From Flavobacteriales bacterium (GTDB lineage Bacteria > Bacteroidota > Bacteroidia > Flavobacteriales_E > Vicingaceae), in the NCBI GenBank assembly GCA_016763795.1, contig JAESTF010000345.1, forward strand, positions 1 to 42,226: 42,226 bases of DNA, read 5' to 3'. Shown in pieces: positions 1 through 7,374 of the stretch (the stretch's first letter is position 1; each line of letters begins with the position of its first letter). The notes below the pieces were generated by a model, which ran no database searches, had not been told where the DNA came from, and saw nothing but the letters and a program-made list of their open reading frames with translations. A program made the position numbers and the translations under genes.

Positions 1-1233
1 AAAACAAAAACAGAAATATTAGACATTGAAAAAATTCGGAAAGATTTTCCAATACTTTCTAGAGAGGTAAACGGAAAACCGTTAATTTATCTTGACAATG
101 GTGCTACTTCACAAAAACCTTTATCGGTTATTTCTGCTATTAATAAATATTATACTTACGAAAATAGTAACATTCATAGAGGAATACATACACTAAGTCA
201 AGAAGCTACAACTGCTTATGAAGAAGCTAGAACAACTGTTCAACAATTTATTAATGCAAAACATACCCACGAAGTAATTTTTACAAGTGGTACTACAGGG
301 AGCATTAATTTAATTGCAACTTGTTTTGGAAAAAAACATCTAAAAAAAGGAGATGAGATTATTATTTCTACCATGGAACATCATTCCAACATTGTCCCTT
401 GGCAAATGGTTTGTGAAGAAAAAGGTGCTATTTTAAAAGTAGTTCCCATTAATGATAGAGGAGAATTTTTGATGGATGAGTTTGAAAACTTGCTTTCTGA
501 TAAAACTAAATTAGTTTCCGTTACGCACGTTTCAAATACACTCGGAACAATCAACCCTATTAAAGAAATCATTGCTAAATCACACCAGAAAGGTGCATTA
601 GTAATAATTGATGGAGCTCAAGCTGTACCACATACTAAAGTAGATGTACAAGATTTAGATTGTGATTTTTATGCTTTTTCTGCACACAAAATGTTAGGTC
701 CTACAGGCGTAGGAATTTTGTACGGGAAAGAAAGTTTACTGAATGATTTACCTCCCTATCAAGGTGGTGGAGATATGATTAAAACAGTAACATTTGAAAA
801 AACGACCTACAACGAATTACCACACAAATTTGAAGCAGGAACACCTAACATTGTTGGTGGGATTGGTTTAGCTGCCGCTATCAATTACATAAATAAGATT
901 GAAATCGATAAAATTGAAGCTTATGAACACGAATTGCTAGCTTATGCAACAGAACAAATTAAACAAATACAAGGCGTTCGGATAATTGGCGAAGCAGAAA
1001 ATAAAGCAAGTGTTTTATCATTTGTTGTTGAAGGAACACATCCTTCAGATATTGGAACAATAATAGACAAATTAGGAATTGCTATTAGAACTGGACATCA
1101 TTGTACAGAACCATTAATGAACAGATTTGATATTCTAGGTACAGCAAGAGCTTCTTTTGCCTTCTACAATACATTTGAAGAAATAGATATTTTTATTAAC
1201 GCACTGAAAAGAGCAGTTAACATGTTAGTGTAA
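1..1233 (+). CDS. sufS: Cysteine desulfurase SufS (5' end outside window)
   Basis: PLP-dependent desulfurase that takes sulfur from L-cysteine for cytoplasmic Fe-S cluster assembly. The reading frame is open from base 1 and already encodes the family's N-terminal region (DFPILS, then NGKPLIYLDNGAT), so the true start lies left of the window; the ATG at 373 is internal. The PLP lysine is in SAHKMLGPTG (Lys codon 688-690) and the catalytic cysteine is in RTGHHCTEP (Cys codon 1102-1104), the group II (SufS) arrangement. The stop codon overlaps the sufE start by one base (TAATG), so translation is probably coupled. The assignment is secure from motifs and from the sufE neighbour. Confidence 0.96.
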   Translation, partial: KTKTEILDIEKIRKDFPILSREVNGKPLIYLDNGATSQKPLSVISAINKYYTYENSNIHRGIHTLSQEATTAYEEARTTVQQFINAKHTHEVIFTSGTTGSINLIATCFGKKHLKKGDEIIISTMEHHSNIVPWQMVCEEKGAILKVVPINDRGEFLMDEFENLLSDKTKLVSVTHVSNTLGTINPIKEIIAKSHQKGALVIIDGAQAVPHTKVDVQDLDCDFYAFSAHKMLGPTGVGILYGKESLLNDLPPYQGGGDMIKTVTFEKTTYNELPHKFEAGTPNIVGGIGLAAAINYINKIEIDKIEAYEHELLAYATEQIKQIQGVRIIGEAENKASVLSFVVEGTHPSDIGTIIDKLGIAIRTGHHCTEPLMNRFDILGTARASFAFYNTFEEIDIFINALKRAVNMLV

Positions 1234-1652
1234 TGACTATTAAAGAAATACAAGGTGAAATAGTTGATGAATTTGCACTATTTGATGAGTGGATGGACAA
1301 GTATGAACACCTCATTGAATTAGGAAAAGAATTACCAATTATTGAAGAACAATTTAAAACAGAAGGTAATTTAATAAAAGGCTGTCAGAGTAGAGTTTGG
1401 TTACATGCTGATTTAAAAGATGGAAACATTGTTTTTACTGCTGATAGCGATGCTATTATCACTAAAGGAATTATTGCATTAATGATTCGTGTTTTTTCTA
1501 ATCATACACCATTAGAAATAGCTCAGTCAGATTTATTCTTTATTGACCAGATTGGATTAAAAGAACACTTATCACCAACAAGAAGCAATGGCCTAGTTTC
1601 TATGGTAAAGCAAATTAAAATGTACTCAATCGCTTTTCAAATTAAAGCTTAA
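1233..1652 (+). CDS. sufE: SufE sulfur-acceptor protein
   Basis: Accepts persulfide sulfur from SufS and passes it to the SUF scaffold. The 139-aa length is normal for the family. The sulfur-accepting cysteine is residue 51 in KGCQSRVWL, the same motif and position as in E. coli SufE. The start ATG overlaps the sufS stop, and sufT-like follows after 3 bases, so this is an operon. No odd features. Confidence 0.95.
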   Translation: MTIKEIQGEIVDEFALFDEWMDKYEHLIELGKELPIIEEQFKTEGNLIKGCQSRVWLHADLKDGNIVFTADSDAIITKGIIALMIRVFSNHTPLEIAQSDLFFIDQIGLKEHLSPTRSNGLVSMVKQIKMYSIAFQIKA

Positions 1653-1655
1653 GAA

Positions 1656-1988
1656 ATGGAAAATCACAAAAAAGAAATATCAAAAAAAGACGTTGAAGAG
1701 TTAATCATTGAAACTCTCAAAACAATTTATGATCCTGAAATTCCTGTTGACGTTTATGAAATGGGGCTAATCTATGAAATTAATGTAGATGATGATTTTA
1801 ATGTTGAAATTATAATGACACTTACCTCTCCGTCTTGTCCTGTTGCAGAAAGTATGCCTGAAGAAATTAGGCAAAAAGTTGAAGCCATGTGGAGTGTTAA
1901 ATCTGCTACAGTAGAACTAGCATGGGAACCACCATGGGATAAAGAAATGATGAGTGAAGAGGCCAAACTAGAATTAGGATTCATGTAA
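1656..1988 (+). CDS. sufT: SufT-like MIP18-family (DUF59) Fe-S assembly protein
   Basis: A 110-aa single-domain MIP18/DUF59 protein. Family hallmarks visible are YDPEIPVDVYEMGLIY near residues 23-38 and TLTSPSCPVAESMPEEI near 56-72, which holds the conserved cysteine. Members work as accessory Fe-S maturation factors. Its place three bases after sufE favours the SUF role over PaaD or other relatives of the same fold. An uncleaved acidic/basic N-terminal extension of about 20 residues precedes the domain. Confidence 0.88.
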   Translation: MENHKKEISKKDVEELIIETLKTIYDPEIPVDVYEMGLIYEINVDDDFNVEIIMTLTSPSCPVAESMPEEIRQKVEAMWSVKSATVELAWEPPWDKEMMSEEAKLELGFM

Positions 1989-2046
1989 GTATTATTACCT
2001 ATTTTTTTCATTATTTATTAAACTATAATAGCTATTCATAGAGAAA

Positions 2047-2079
2047 TTGTCTTAAATCTGTAAAAATTACGTATTTTTA
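2047..2079 (+). promoter_or_regulatory. Predicted promoter of the 1070-aa secreted protein
   Basis: A TTG at 2047-2049 and TATTTTTA at 2072-2079 are separated by 22 bases, close to the Bacteroidota pattern (-33 TTTG, -7 TAnnTTTG, with G replaced by A here). Transcription would begin near 2085-2090 and leave a leader of about 55 bases before the ATG at 2144. Pattern match only. Confidence 0.45.
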
Positions 2080-2132
2080 CTTAGTATTAATTAGTATTAA
2101 TACGCAACCTTTGCGTATTCAAATACGTATTT
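2069..2132 (+). promoter_or_regulatory. Array of CGTATT/AGTATT motifs ending in AAATACGTATTT
   Basis: GTATT cores start at 2071, 2084, 2094, 2115 and 2127, at spacings of 13, 10, 21 and 12 bases. The last is the 12-bp palindrome AAATACGTATTT (2121-2132), which ends 11 bases before the ATG. A similar array lies upstream of the secreted protein at 7375-10212, and one related copy precedes porU. It may be a regulator-binding array or a set of degenerate -7 elements; the sequence alone cannot decide. Confidence 0.4.
2099..2119 (+). promoter_or_regulatory. Leader hairpin, 9-bp perfect stem
   Basis: AATACGCAA (2099-2107) and TTGCGTATT (2111-2119) are perfect reverse complements separated by CCT. 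The hairpin falls between the predicted promoter and the ATG at 2144, so it would sit in the 5' leader. A longer inverted pair, TGTCTTAAAT (2048-2057) and ATTTAAGACA (2129-2138), encloses it. Confidence 0.5.
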
Positions 2133-2143
2133 AAGACACAGCT

Positions 2144-5100
2144 ATGAAACCATATCTTCTTCTTATTGTATTAGCCTTTGGTGTTTATGAATTTAACGCC
2201 CAAGTAATTCAACTCGGAACGGGTACAGCTATTAATACGGTTACCCAAGCAAGTCCTATTAACATTTATTATAGAAGACAAGTTAATCAATTTGTTTATA
2301 CAGTAGCAGAATTGAATGCGGCAGGAGCAAATGGATCAAACATCCTCTCTCAACTAGGTTTCTTTGTAACTAATCAGCCTGTAAATGCAATACCTGGCTA
2401 TACTATTAAAATAAAACACACTAATGCTGCAAACGTAAGTAATGCTCTAGGTACAACTGGATGGACTACTGTGAAAAATGCTTTTACATACTCTCCTACA
2501 CCAGGCGGCTATGACATGATTGTTTTTGACACTCCTTTTAATTGGAATGGAACTCAAAATATTGGAATAGAAATTTGCTGGTCCCAAATACAACCAGGAT
2601 TCGACCCTTCTGGCCAATTAAGAGTTTACAACGCAACAAGAGGTTACCGCTACAGAAGAGATGATAATGCAGGAAGTATTTGTGGGCAAACTCCAAATAC
2701 GCGAGTAAATACTAAACCTCAGGCACAACTAACATTTAGAACAACAGCCACTTGGAACGGGTCAGTTAGCACTGATTGGTTTAATAATTCTAATTGGGAT
2801 ATTGGTACTCCGAATAATGAGTTAGATGCTATTATTCCTTCTGGAATGTCAAATATGCCCACCATTAATGCTGCTGGGGCAGAGTGTAAAAATTTACAAA
2901 TTAGCTCAGGTGCGAGTTTAACTTTAGCTGGTGCTAATAATATCGATATCTACCGAAATTGGACGAACAATGGAATTTTTACACCAAATACTGGAACGAT
3001 AAGTTTCAAGGGAAAAATAACCAATCAAATAAACGGATCAACCAATCAAAACTTATATAATTTAACTATAGATAATAAGAGTGGTGCCAATATCGCTTCT
3101 GGGAGCATTAACCTACACGGAACTTTAGGTATTGGTATTTCTACAGGTAGTTTTAACACTAACAATTCTTTAACTATTATTTCTGATGCATCAGGAACTG
3201 GTAGAATTGATGAATTAACTCCTAAATGCATCTACACATTAAATATGACCGACACATATGGTGATAGCTGGAACGGAGCTTTCATTACTGTTTTAATTGA
3301 TGGAATTCCGGAAGGAGATTATTTTGCTTTAGGAGCTAGTTCAAGTAATGTATTTATTGCTCCTGCAGGCTCTACAGTTCAATTAAACTATACCGCGGGG
3401 CTTTATGAGTATGAAAATGCATACACTTTAGTTGATGCTGGAGGGGTTACCATATTTTCTGACGGAACAACACCAGCTACAGGAACTAATGTCTTCAATA
3501 CAACATCTACCTGTTCGTTTTTTAATCCTATTACCGGCAACATTACCATGCAACGATATATCAATGCTGGATCTACCAATTGGAGGTTTATAAGTTCTGC
3601 AATTACTGGAGCTACTTTAGCGGACTTAAATGATGATTTTGAAACTAGTGGATATCCTGGTTCTGGTTTCCCCAATTGGCCAACGGCAGCTAATCCTTGG
3701 CCATCCATCTATAGCTATGATGAAACGCAGGCTGGGGTTCAGAGTAATGGCTTTACTGCTGCTACTAATGCATCAAACAGCATGAGTCCTGGACAAGGTT
3801 TTTGGGTCTGGAGTGGTGATACAATTACAGGGACTCAACCTTTTACAATTGATATTGATGGGCCTCCAAATGTTGGCACAATTAATATTCCTTTAAGTTT
3901 TACTAATTCAGGTAATACTGATGATGGTTGGAATATGGCTGGAAACCCCTATCCTTCTACACTTGACTGGGATTCTCCAAACATCACAAAAACAAACATT
4001 AACAATGCTATTTACATTTGGAATCCTGATAATGAACAGTTTGCAAGCTATGTTGCTGGCATAGGAACAAATGGAGGGTCAAGTAATATTGCTTCTTCTC
4101 AAGCTTTTTGGGTGCAGGCTACAAGCGCTGGAGCTGCTATCCAGGTAACTGAAGCAAGTAAAACAAGTACTGATGGGGCATTCTTAAAACAGGCCTCTTC
4201 TATTGCTCCTTTAAGGATTAAAACAGAAAATATTTACGGAAATGATGAATTGGTAATTAATTTTGAAAGCAATGCTACTAATAGTTTTGATCCATTATAT
4301 GATGCTGAAAAAATAGCTTCGTCAAATGTTTCTTTGCCAAAAATATCAAGTATTATAAATGGTTTTGAGTATTCTATCAATCAAATTAGTCCTCAAGAAA
4401 TTAGTATTCCTATTAAAATCTTAACTGGGGTAACTGCAACTCATCTTATAAGGTTTGAAAATGCGTATGATTTCAATTCTTCTTCTTGTCTTATTTTAGA
4501 AGATCTTTTCTCTGGAATCTTTTATGATTTATCCTTGGTTGATTCTTTTTCAACTATGATTTATGATACAACTCAAACTGCTCGCTTCTTATTACATATA
4601 GGGGCTCCTATTGATATTATTTCTGCTAATATCAGCTGTTTTGGAAATAATGATTCTAAAATAGTTTACACTAAAAATAATTCGACTCCTTTCGATATTA
4701 TTTGGAAAGATAGCTTAAATAATATCATTGCTGCAAATACTGCTATTATTGGATCGGATTCTTTAATGAATTTAACTGCTGGAACTTATTTTATTGAAAC
4801 AACTGATCCTTTATGTGGAAATAACATTGATACTGTTACAATTACTGAGCCTTCTCAAATTGTAGCTCAATTTTCTTCTGATGTTGATACTGTTTATTTA
4901 TCTAATGGTGGTAATGTTATATTTACGAATCAATCAACTAATGCAACTTCTTTTAACTGGAATTTTGGTGATTTAAATACTTCAAATCTAATTTCTCCTA
5001 TTCACCAATACACGCAAGCCGGAGATTATTTGGTGTCATTAAATGCCAATCAAAGTAATGATTGTTATGTTTCTTATTCTAAAACTATTACGGTATTAAG

Positions 5101-5356
5101 CATCATTACAAATATTCAAAATACTACTACTTCTAATTCTATTAAAATGTGGATTAACAATAATACATTATTAATTCTGGGGGAGGGTATTACTCATGTT
5201 GATGTTAGGAATATTTTAGGTCAAGTTTTATTCAATTCTACTAATCAAAATCAAAACACTTTTGATTTATCGGCATTAAGTAGTCAAGTACTTATTATTA
5301 GTGTTGTTGATGGCAACAATCTTTCTTCTTCTAAAGTCAACTACATCAAAAAATAA
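2144..5356 (+). CDS. Large secreted protein with PKD-like domain and type IX-like C-terminal sorting domain
   Basis: A 1070-aa predicted cell-surface or secreted protein. The signal peptide (residues 1-19) ends before Gln20. Next comes a beta-rich region to about residue 190, then a segment of the WNGSVSTDWFNNSNWD type (about 203-220) common in Bacteroidota surface proteins, then long Asn/Thr/Ser-rich beta regions. A PKD-like domain near 915-985 is marked by FTNQST and FNWNFGD. The last ~75 residues have the form of a type A sorting domain (VDVRNILGQVLF, ending KVNYIKK). Export by the type IX system is inferred from this tail and from porU in the same window. Start supported by the signal peptide and the leader. 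Specific ligand or activity unknown. Confidence 0.85.
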   Translation: MKPYLLLIVLAFGVYEFNAQVIQLGTGTAINTVTQASPINIYYRRQVNQFVYTVAELNAAGANGSNILSQLGFFVTNQPVNAIPGYTIKIKHTNAANVSNALGTTGWTTVKNAFTYSPTPGGYDMIVFDTPFNWNGTQNIGIEICWSQIQPGFDPSGQLRVYNATRGYRYRRDDNAGSICGQTPNTRVNTKPQAQLTFRTTATWNGSVSTDWFNNSNWDIGTPNNELDAIIPSGMSNMPTINAAGAECKNLQISSGASLTLAGANNIDIYRNWTNNGIFTPNTGTISFKGKITNQINGSTNQNLYNLTIDNKSGANIASGSINLHGTLGIGISTGSFNTNNSLTIISDASGTGRIDELTPKCIYTLNMTDTYGDSWNGAFITVLIDGIPEGDYFALGASSSNVFIAPAGSTVQLNYTAGLYEYENAYTLVDAGGVTIFSDGTTPATGTNVFNTTSTCSFFNPITGNITMQRYINAGSTNWRFISSAITGATLADLNDDFETSGYPGSGFPNWPTAANPWPSIYSYDETQAGVQSNGFTAATNASNSMSPGQGFWVWSGDTITGTQPFTIDIDGPPNVGTINIPLSFTNSGNTDDGWNMAGNPYPSTLDWDSPNITKTNINNAIYIWNPDNEQFASYVAGIGTNGGSSNIASSQAFWVQATSAGAAIQVTEASKTSTDGAFLKQASSIAPLRIKTENIYGNDELVINFESNATNSFDPLYDAEKIASSNVSLPKISSIINGFEYSINQISPQEISIPIKILTGVTATHLIRFENAYDFNSSSCLILEDLFSGIFYDLSLVDSFSTMIYDTTQTARFLLHIGAPIDIISANISCFGNNDSKIVYTKNNSTPFDIIWKDSLNNIIAANTAIIGSDSLMNLTAGTYFIETTDPLCGNNIDTVTITEPSQIVAQFSSDVDTVYLSNGGNVIFTNQSTNATSFNWNFGDLNTSNLISPIHQYTQAGDYLVSLNANQSNDCYVSYSKTITVLSIITNIQNTTTSNSIKMWINNNTLLILGEGITHVDVRNILGQVLFNSTNQNQNTFDLSALSSQVLIISVVDGNNLSSSKVNYIKK

Positions 5357-5378
5357 TAAACTGATAGCTTTTCTAGAA

Positions 5379-5603
5379 ATGAAATCTTTAAAATATTTTA
5401 TATTCACCTTACTCTTTATCTTCCTTAATACTGTAGATATCTTTTGTCAGCCTGGACCTCCAGGCGGAACAGGAATGGGAGGGCCTCCTTGTTGGCCTCC
5501 TTCAACTTGCGAAACGCCAATTAATAATGAATTAATCTTCTTATTAATAGCAGGACTAAGTCTTAGCTTCTACTTCTTTAAAAAGAAAAATCTTGTTACT
5601 TAG
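5379..5603 (+). CDS. Small exported Gly/Pro-rich peptide with C-terminal membrane anchor
   Basis: A 74-aa protein of unknown function. I start it at ATG 5379 because the signal peptide MKSLKYFIFTLLF begins there; the frame extends upstream into the previous gene without another good start. Order of parts: signal segment 1-23 followed by Gln24, a Gly/Pro/Cys stretch (PGPPGGTGMGGPPCWPPSTC), the motif TPINNEL, one hydrophobic helix (about 51-67) and a basic tail KKKN. It lies 22 bases after the secreted-protein gene and is probably co-transcribed. Short Bacteroidota proteins with this layout are familiar to me but have no assigned role. A broken second copy follows. Confidence 0.7.
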   Translation: MKSLKYFIFTLLFIFLNTVDIFCQPGPPGGTGMGGPPCWPPSTCETPINNELIFLLIAGLSLSFYFFKKKNLVT

Positions 5604-5618
5604 TTTCATTTCAACTTT

Positions 5619-5825
5619 ATGAAAAAAACTACCCTAAAACACTAATAATTATCACCTTAACCTGTCTTAGTTCTATTTGTTTTGCAGGAATGGGAAACAT
5701 GGGGCTGGGAATGGGAAATGGAAGCCCTCAAGTCCCTATTAATTGAACTATGGGTTTTATTAGTTATTGGATTAGCTTTAGGTATTTATTTTCTCAAAAA
5801 AAATAAGATTAACACTGCTTTATAA
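5619..5825 (+). pseudogene. Broken second copy of the small Gly/Pro-type peptide gene
   Basis: Starts with ATG 5619 but hits a stop after eight codons. Adding one A to the A7 run at 5622-5628 gives MKKNYPKTLIIITL and a continuous signal-like segment, then a Gly/Met-rich stretch (MGNMGLGMGNGSPQVPIN) until a TGA near 5744. A second shift there restores ELWVLLVIGLALGIYFLKKN and a stop at 5823-5825. The layout (signal, Gly-rich middle, PIN-EL, hydrophobic helix, KK) matches the intact gene just upstream. Two indels mean either a decayed tandem duplicate or sequencing errors. Confidence 0.65.
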
Positions 5826-7337
5826 CCCATTTCTTATTGCCCACCTTCTCCATTCAAGGGCAGCTTTTCCATTTAGTATCTCAAAAGAAGGTTTGCTATC
5901 TGTTAATATTTGAGCATCACTAAAATCTATTTTTTTCAAATCTAAATATTCTGGAAATATAGGGTAATCAGTAAAAGAAGAAATAAACAGCAAATTTCTA
6001 TCATTAATAATGGTATCAGTTGGCCAAACCTGTGTTTTAAACCCTGAATTAGTTAATGTCTTATATATTGATCTCAAGCCCAACCCTTTTTCTCCTTCAA
6101 TAAAATTAAAACTGTTAATCAATAAAAGACCATTAGGGTTAAGTAGGTTTTTCACTTCAACTAAGCTCTCTTTTGTAATAATATGATTTGGAGTTTCCTC
6201 GCCTTTAAAGGTATCAAAAATGATAGCATCATATTTCTTATCGGTTGTTTTAATATAATGACGTGCATCATCAATAGTTACTTTTATATTTTTAGGTAAA
6301 TTAAAATATTTTCTGGCAACATATTCAATTCTTGTATCTAATTCGCAAACTTCAACATTAAACCCATTTTCTGTTAGGTGCTTTACAATACTCCCGCCTC
6401 CTAAACCAAGTAATAAAACATTTCTCTTTCCTTCTGGTAAGTTATTTAACACTTTAGTAAAACAGTATATATAGGTAAAATATCTTTCCTCATCTTTTTT
6501 CTCTCGTGCAAAAGGATTATCCTTTGTTTGAGAAATTCTATTTACATACAACCACCTAGAATTTGTTCCTACAAGTGATGAATCTTGGTAGTAATAGGAA
6601 TTATCGTAATCAACTACTTTTATTTGACCTAATAAACCCTCTTGCTCATAAATGATTTTTTGATATTCATTATCAAAACTATTTTTCTGAGAATATACTT
6701 TTATAACACTCAAAAAAACAATTACCACATAAATAATTGCACCACTAGTATCTTTCTTTTTTAATATTGATATTAATGGAAAAACACCTAAGATTAAACC
6801 ACTTACTATTGCAGGAATTGTTAAACCGAATGTCGGAATAATATAAAATCCAAACAAAAAAGTAGCTAAGATACCTCCAGCAGTAGAAATAGCATAAACT
6901 GTTCCTGCAACTTTTCCAGAGTCTTTCCCTAATTTAGAAATAATACCAATAATTAAAGGTGAAACTGCACCCATTAGAAAAACAGGAGGAAATAATATTA
7001 ATAATGAAGATGAAATAACTGCTGGCAATAATGATCTTAATCCAAATAACGCCAATGCAACTTTAGAAGTATAAGGCATCAAAACAGTAAACAGGGCTGC
7101 AATTAAAAGCACTCTATAAAGCGTTAATTTATTGTTTTTCCGAGAAGAAAGTATTCCTCCAAAAAAATAACCACAAGCCAATCCGCCCAAGGTAATTGCC
7201 ATAACAGATGACCAAACATACAATGAGGAGCCAAAAAAAGGAGCCAACATTTTAGCACCCATCAGCTCTGTTCCCATAACTGTCGCGCCCTCAATAAACG
7301 AAAGTAATAGTAAATAGTATAAGGTGTTTTTTTTCAC
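5820..7337 (-). CDS. Membrane protein fused to a spermidine-synthase-like domain
   Basis: A 505-aa two-part protein. Residues 1 to about 215 are hydrophobic with several membrane segments (for example VMAITLGGLACGYFFGGIL), resembling the membrane half of fused MFS/spermidine synthase proteins. Residues about 235-490 resemble a spermidine-synthase Rossmann domain: VLLLGLGGGSIVKHL is the S-adenosyl-ligand glycine loop, followed by VEVCELDTRI and the acidic DDARHYI and IIFDTF segments. Whether it makes polyamines is unproved; many fused members have no known substrate. It converges on the broken small gene, overlapping its end by a few bases. Confidence 0.85.
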   Translation of the reverse strand: MKKNTLYYLLLLSFIEGATVMGTELMGAKMLAPFFGSSLYVWSSVMAITLGGLACGYFFGGILSSRKNNKLTLYRVLLIAALFTVLMPYTSKVALALFGLRSLLPAVISSSLLILFPPVFLMGAVSPLIIGIISKLGKDSGKVAGTVYAISTAGGILATFLFGFYIIPTFGLTIPAIVSGLILGVFPLISILKKKDTSGAIIYVVIVFLSVIKVYSQKNSFDNEYQKIIYEQEGLLGQIKVVDYDNSYYYQDSSLVGTNSRWLYVNRISQTKDNPFAREKKDEERYFTYIYCFTKVLNNLPEGKRNVLLLGLGGGSIVKHLTENGFNVEVCELDTRIEYVARKYFNLPKNIKVTIDDARHYIKTTDKKYDAIIFDTFKGEETPNHIITKESLVEVKNLLNPNGLLLINSFNFIEGEKGLGLRSIYKTLTNSGFKTQVWPTDTIINDRNLLFISSFTDYPIFPEYLDLKKIDFSDAQILTDSKPSFEILNGKAALEWRRWAIRNGL

Positions 7338-7374
7338 AATTATCTTACGGAAATACCATAAATAGAAATAATAC

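Noticed and set aside
373-1233. ATG at 373 as start of sufS
   Set aside because: The frame is open to base 1 and encodes conserved SufS N-terminal sequence, so the gene continues beyond the window.
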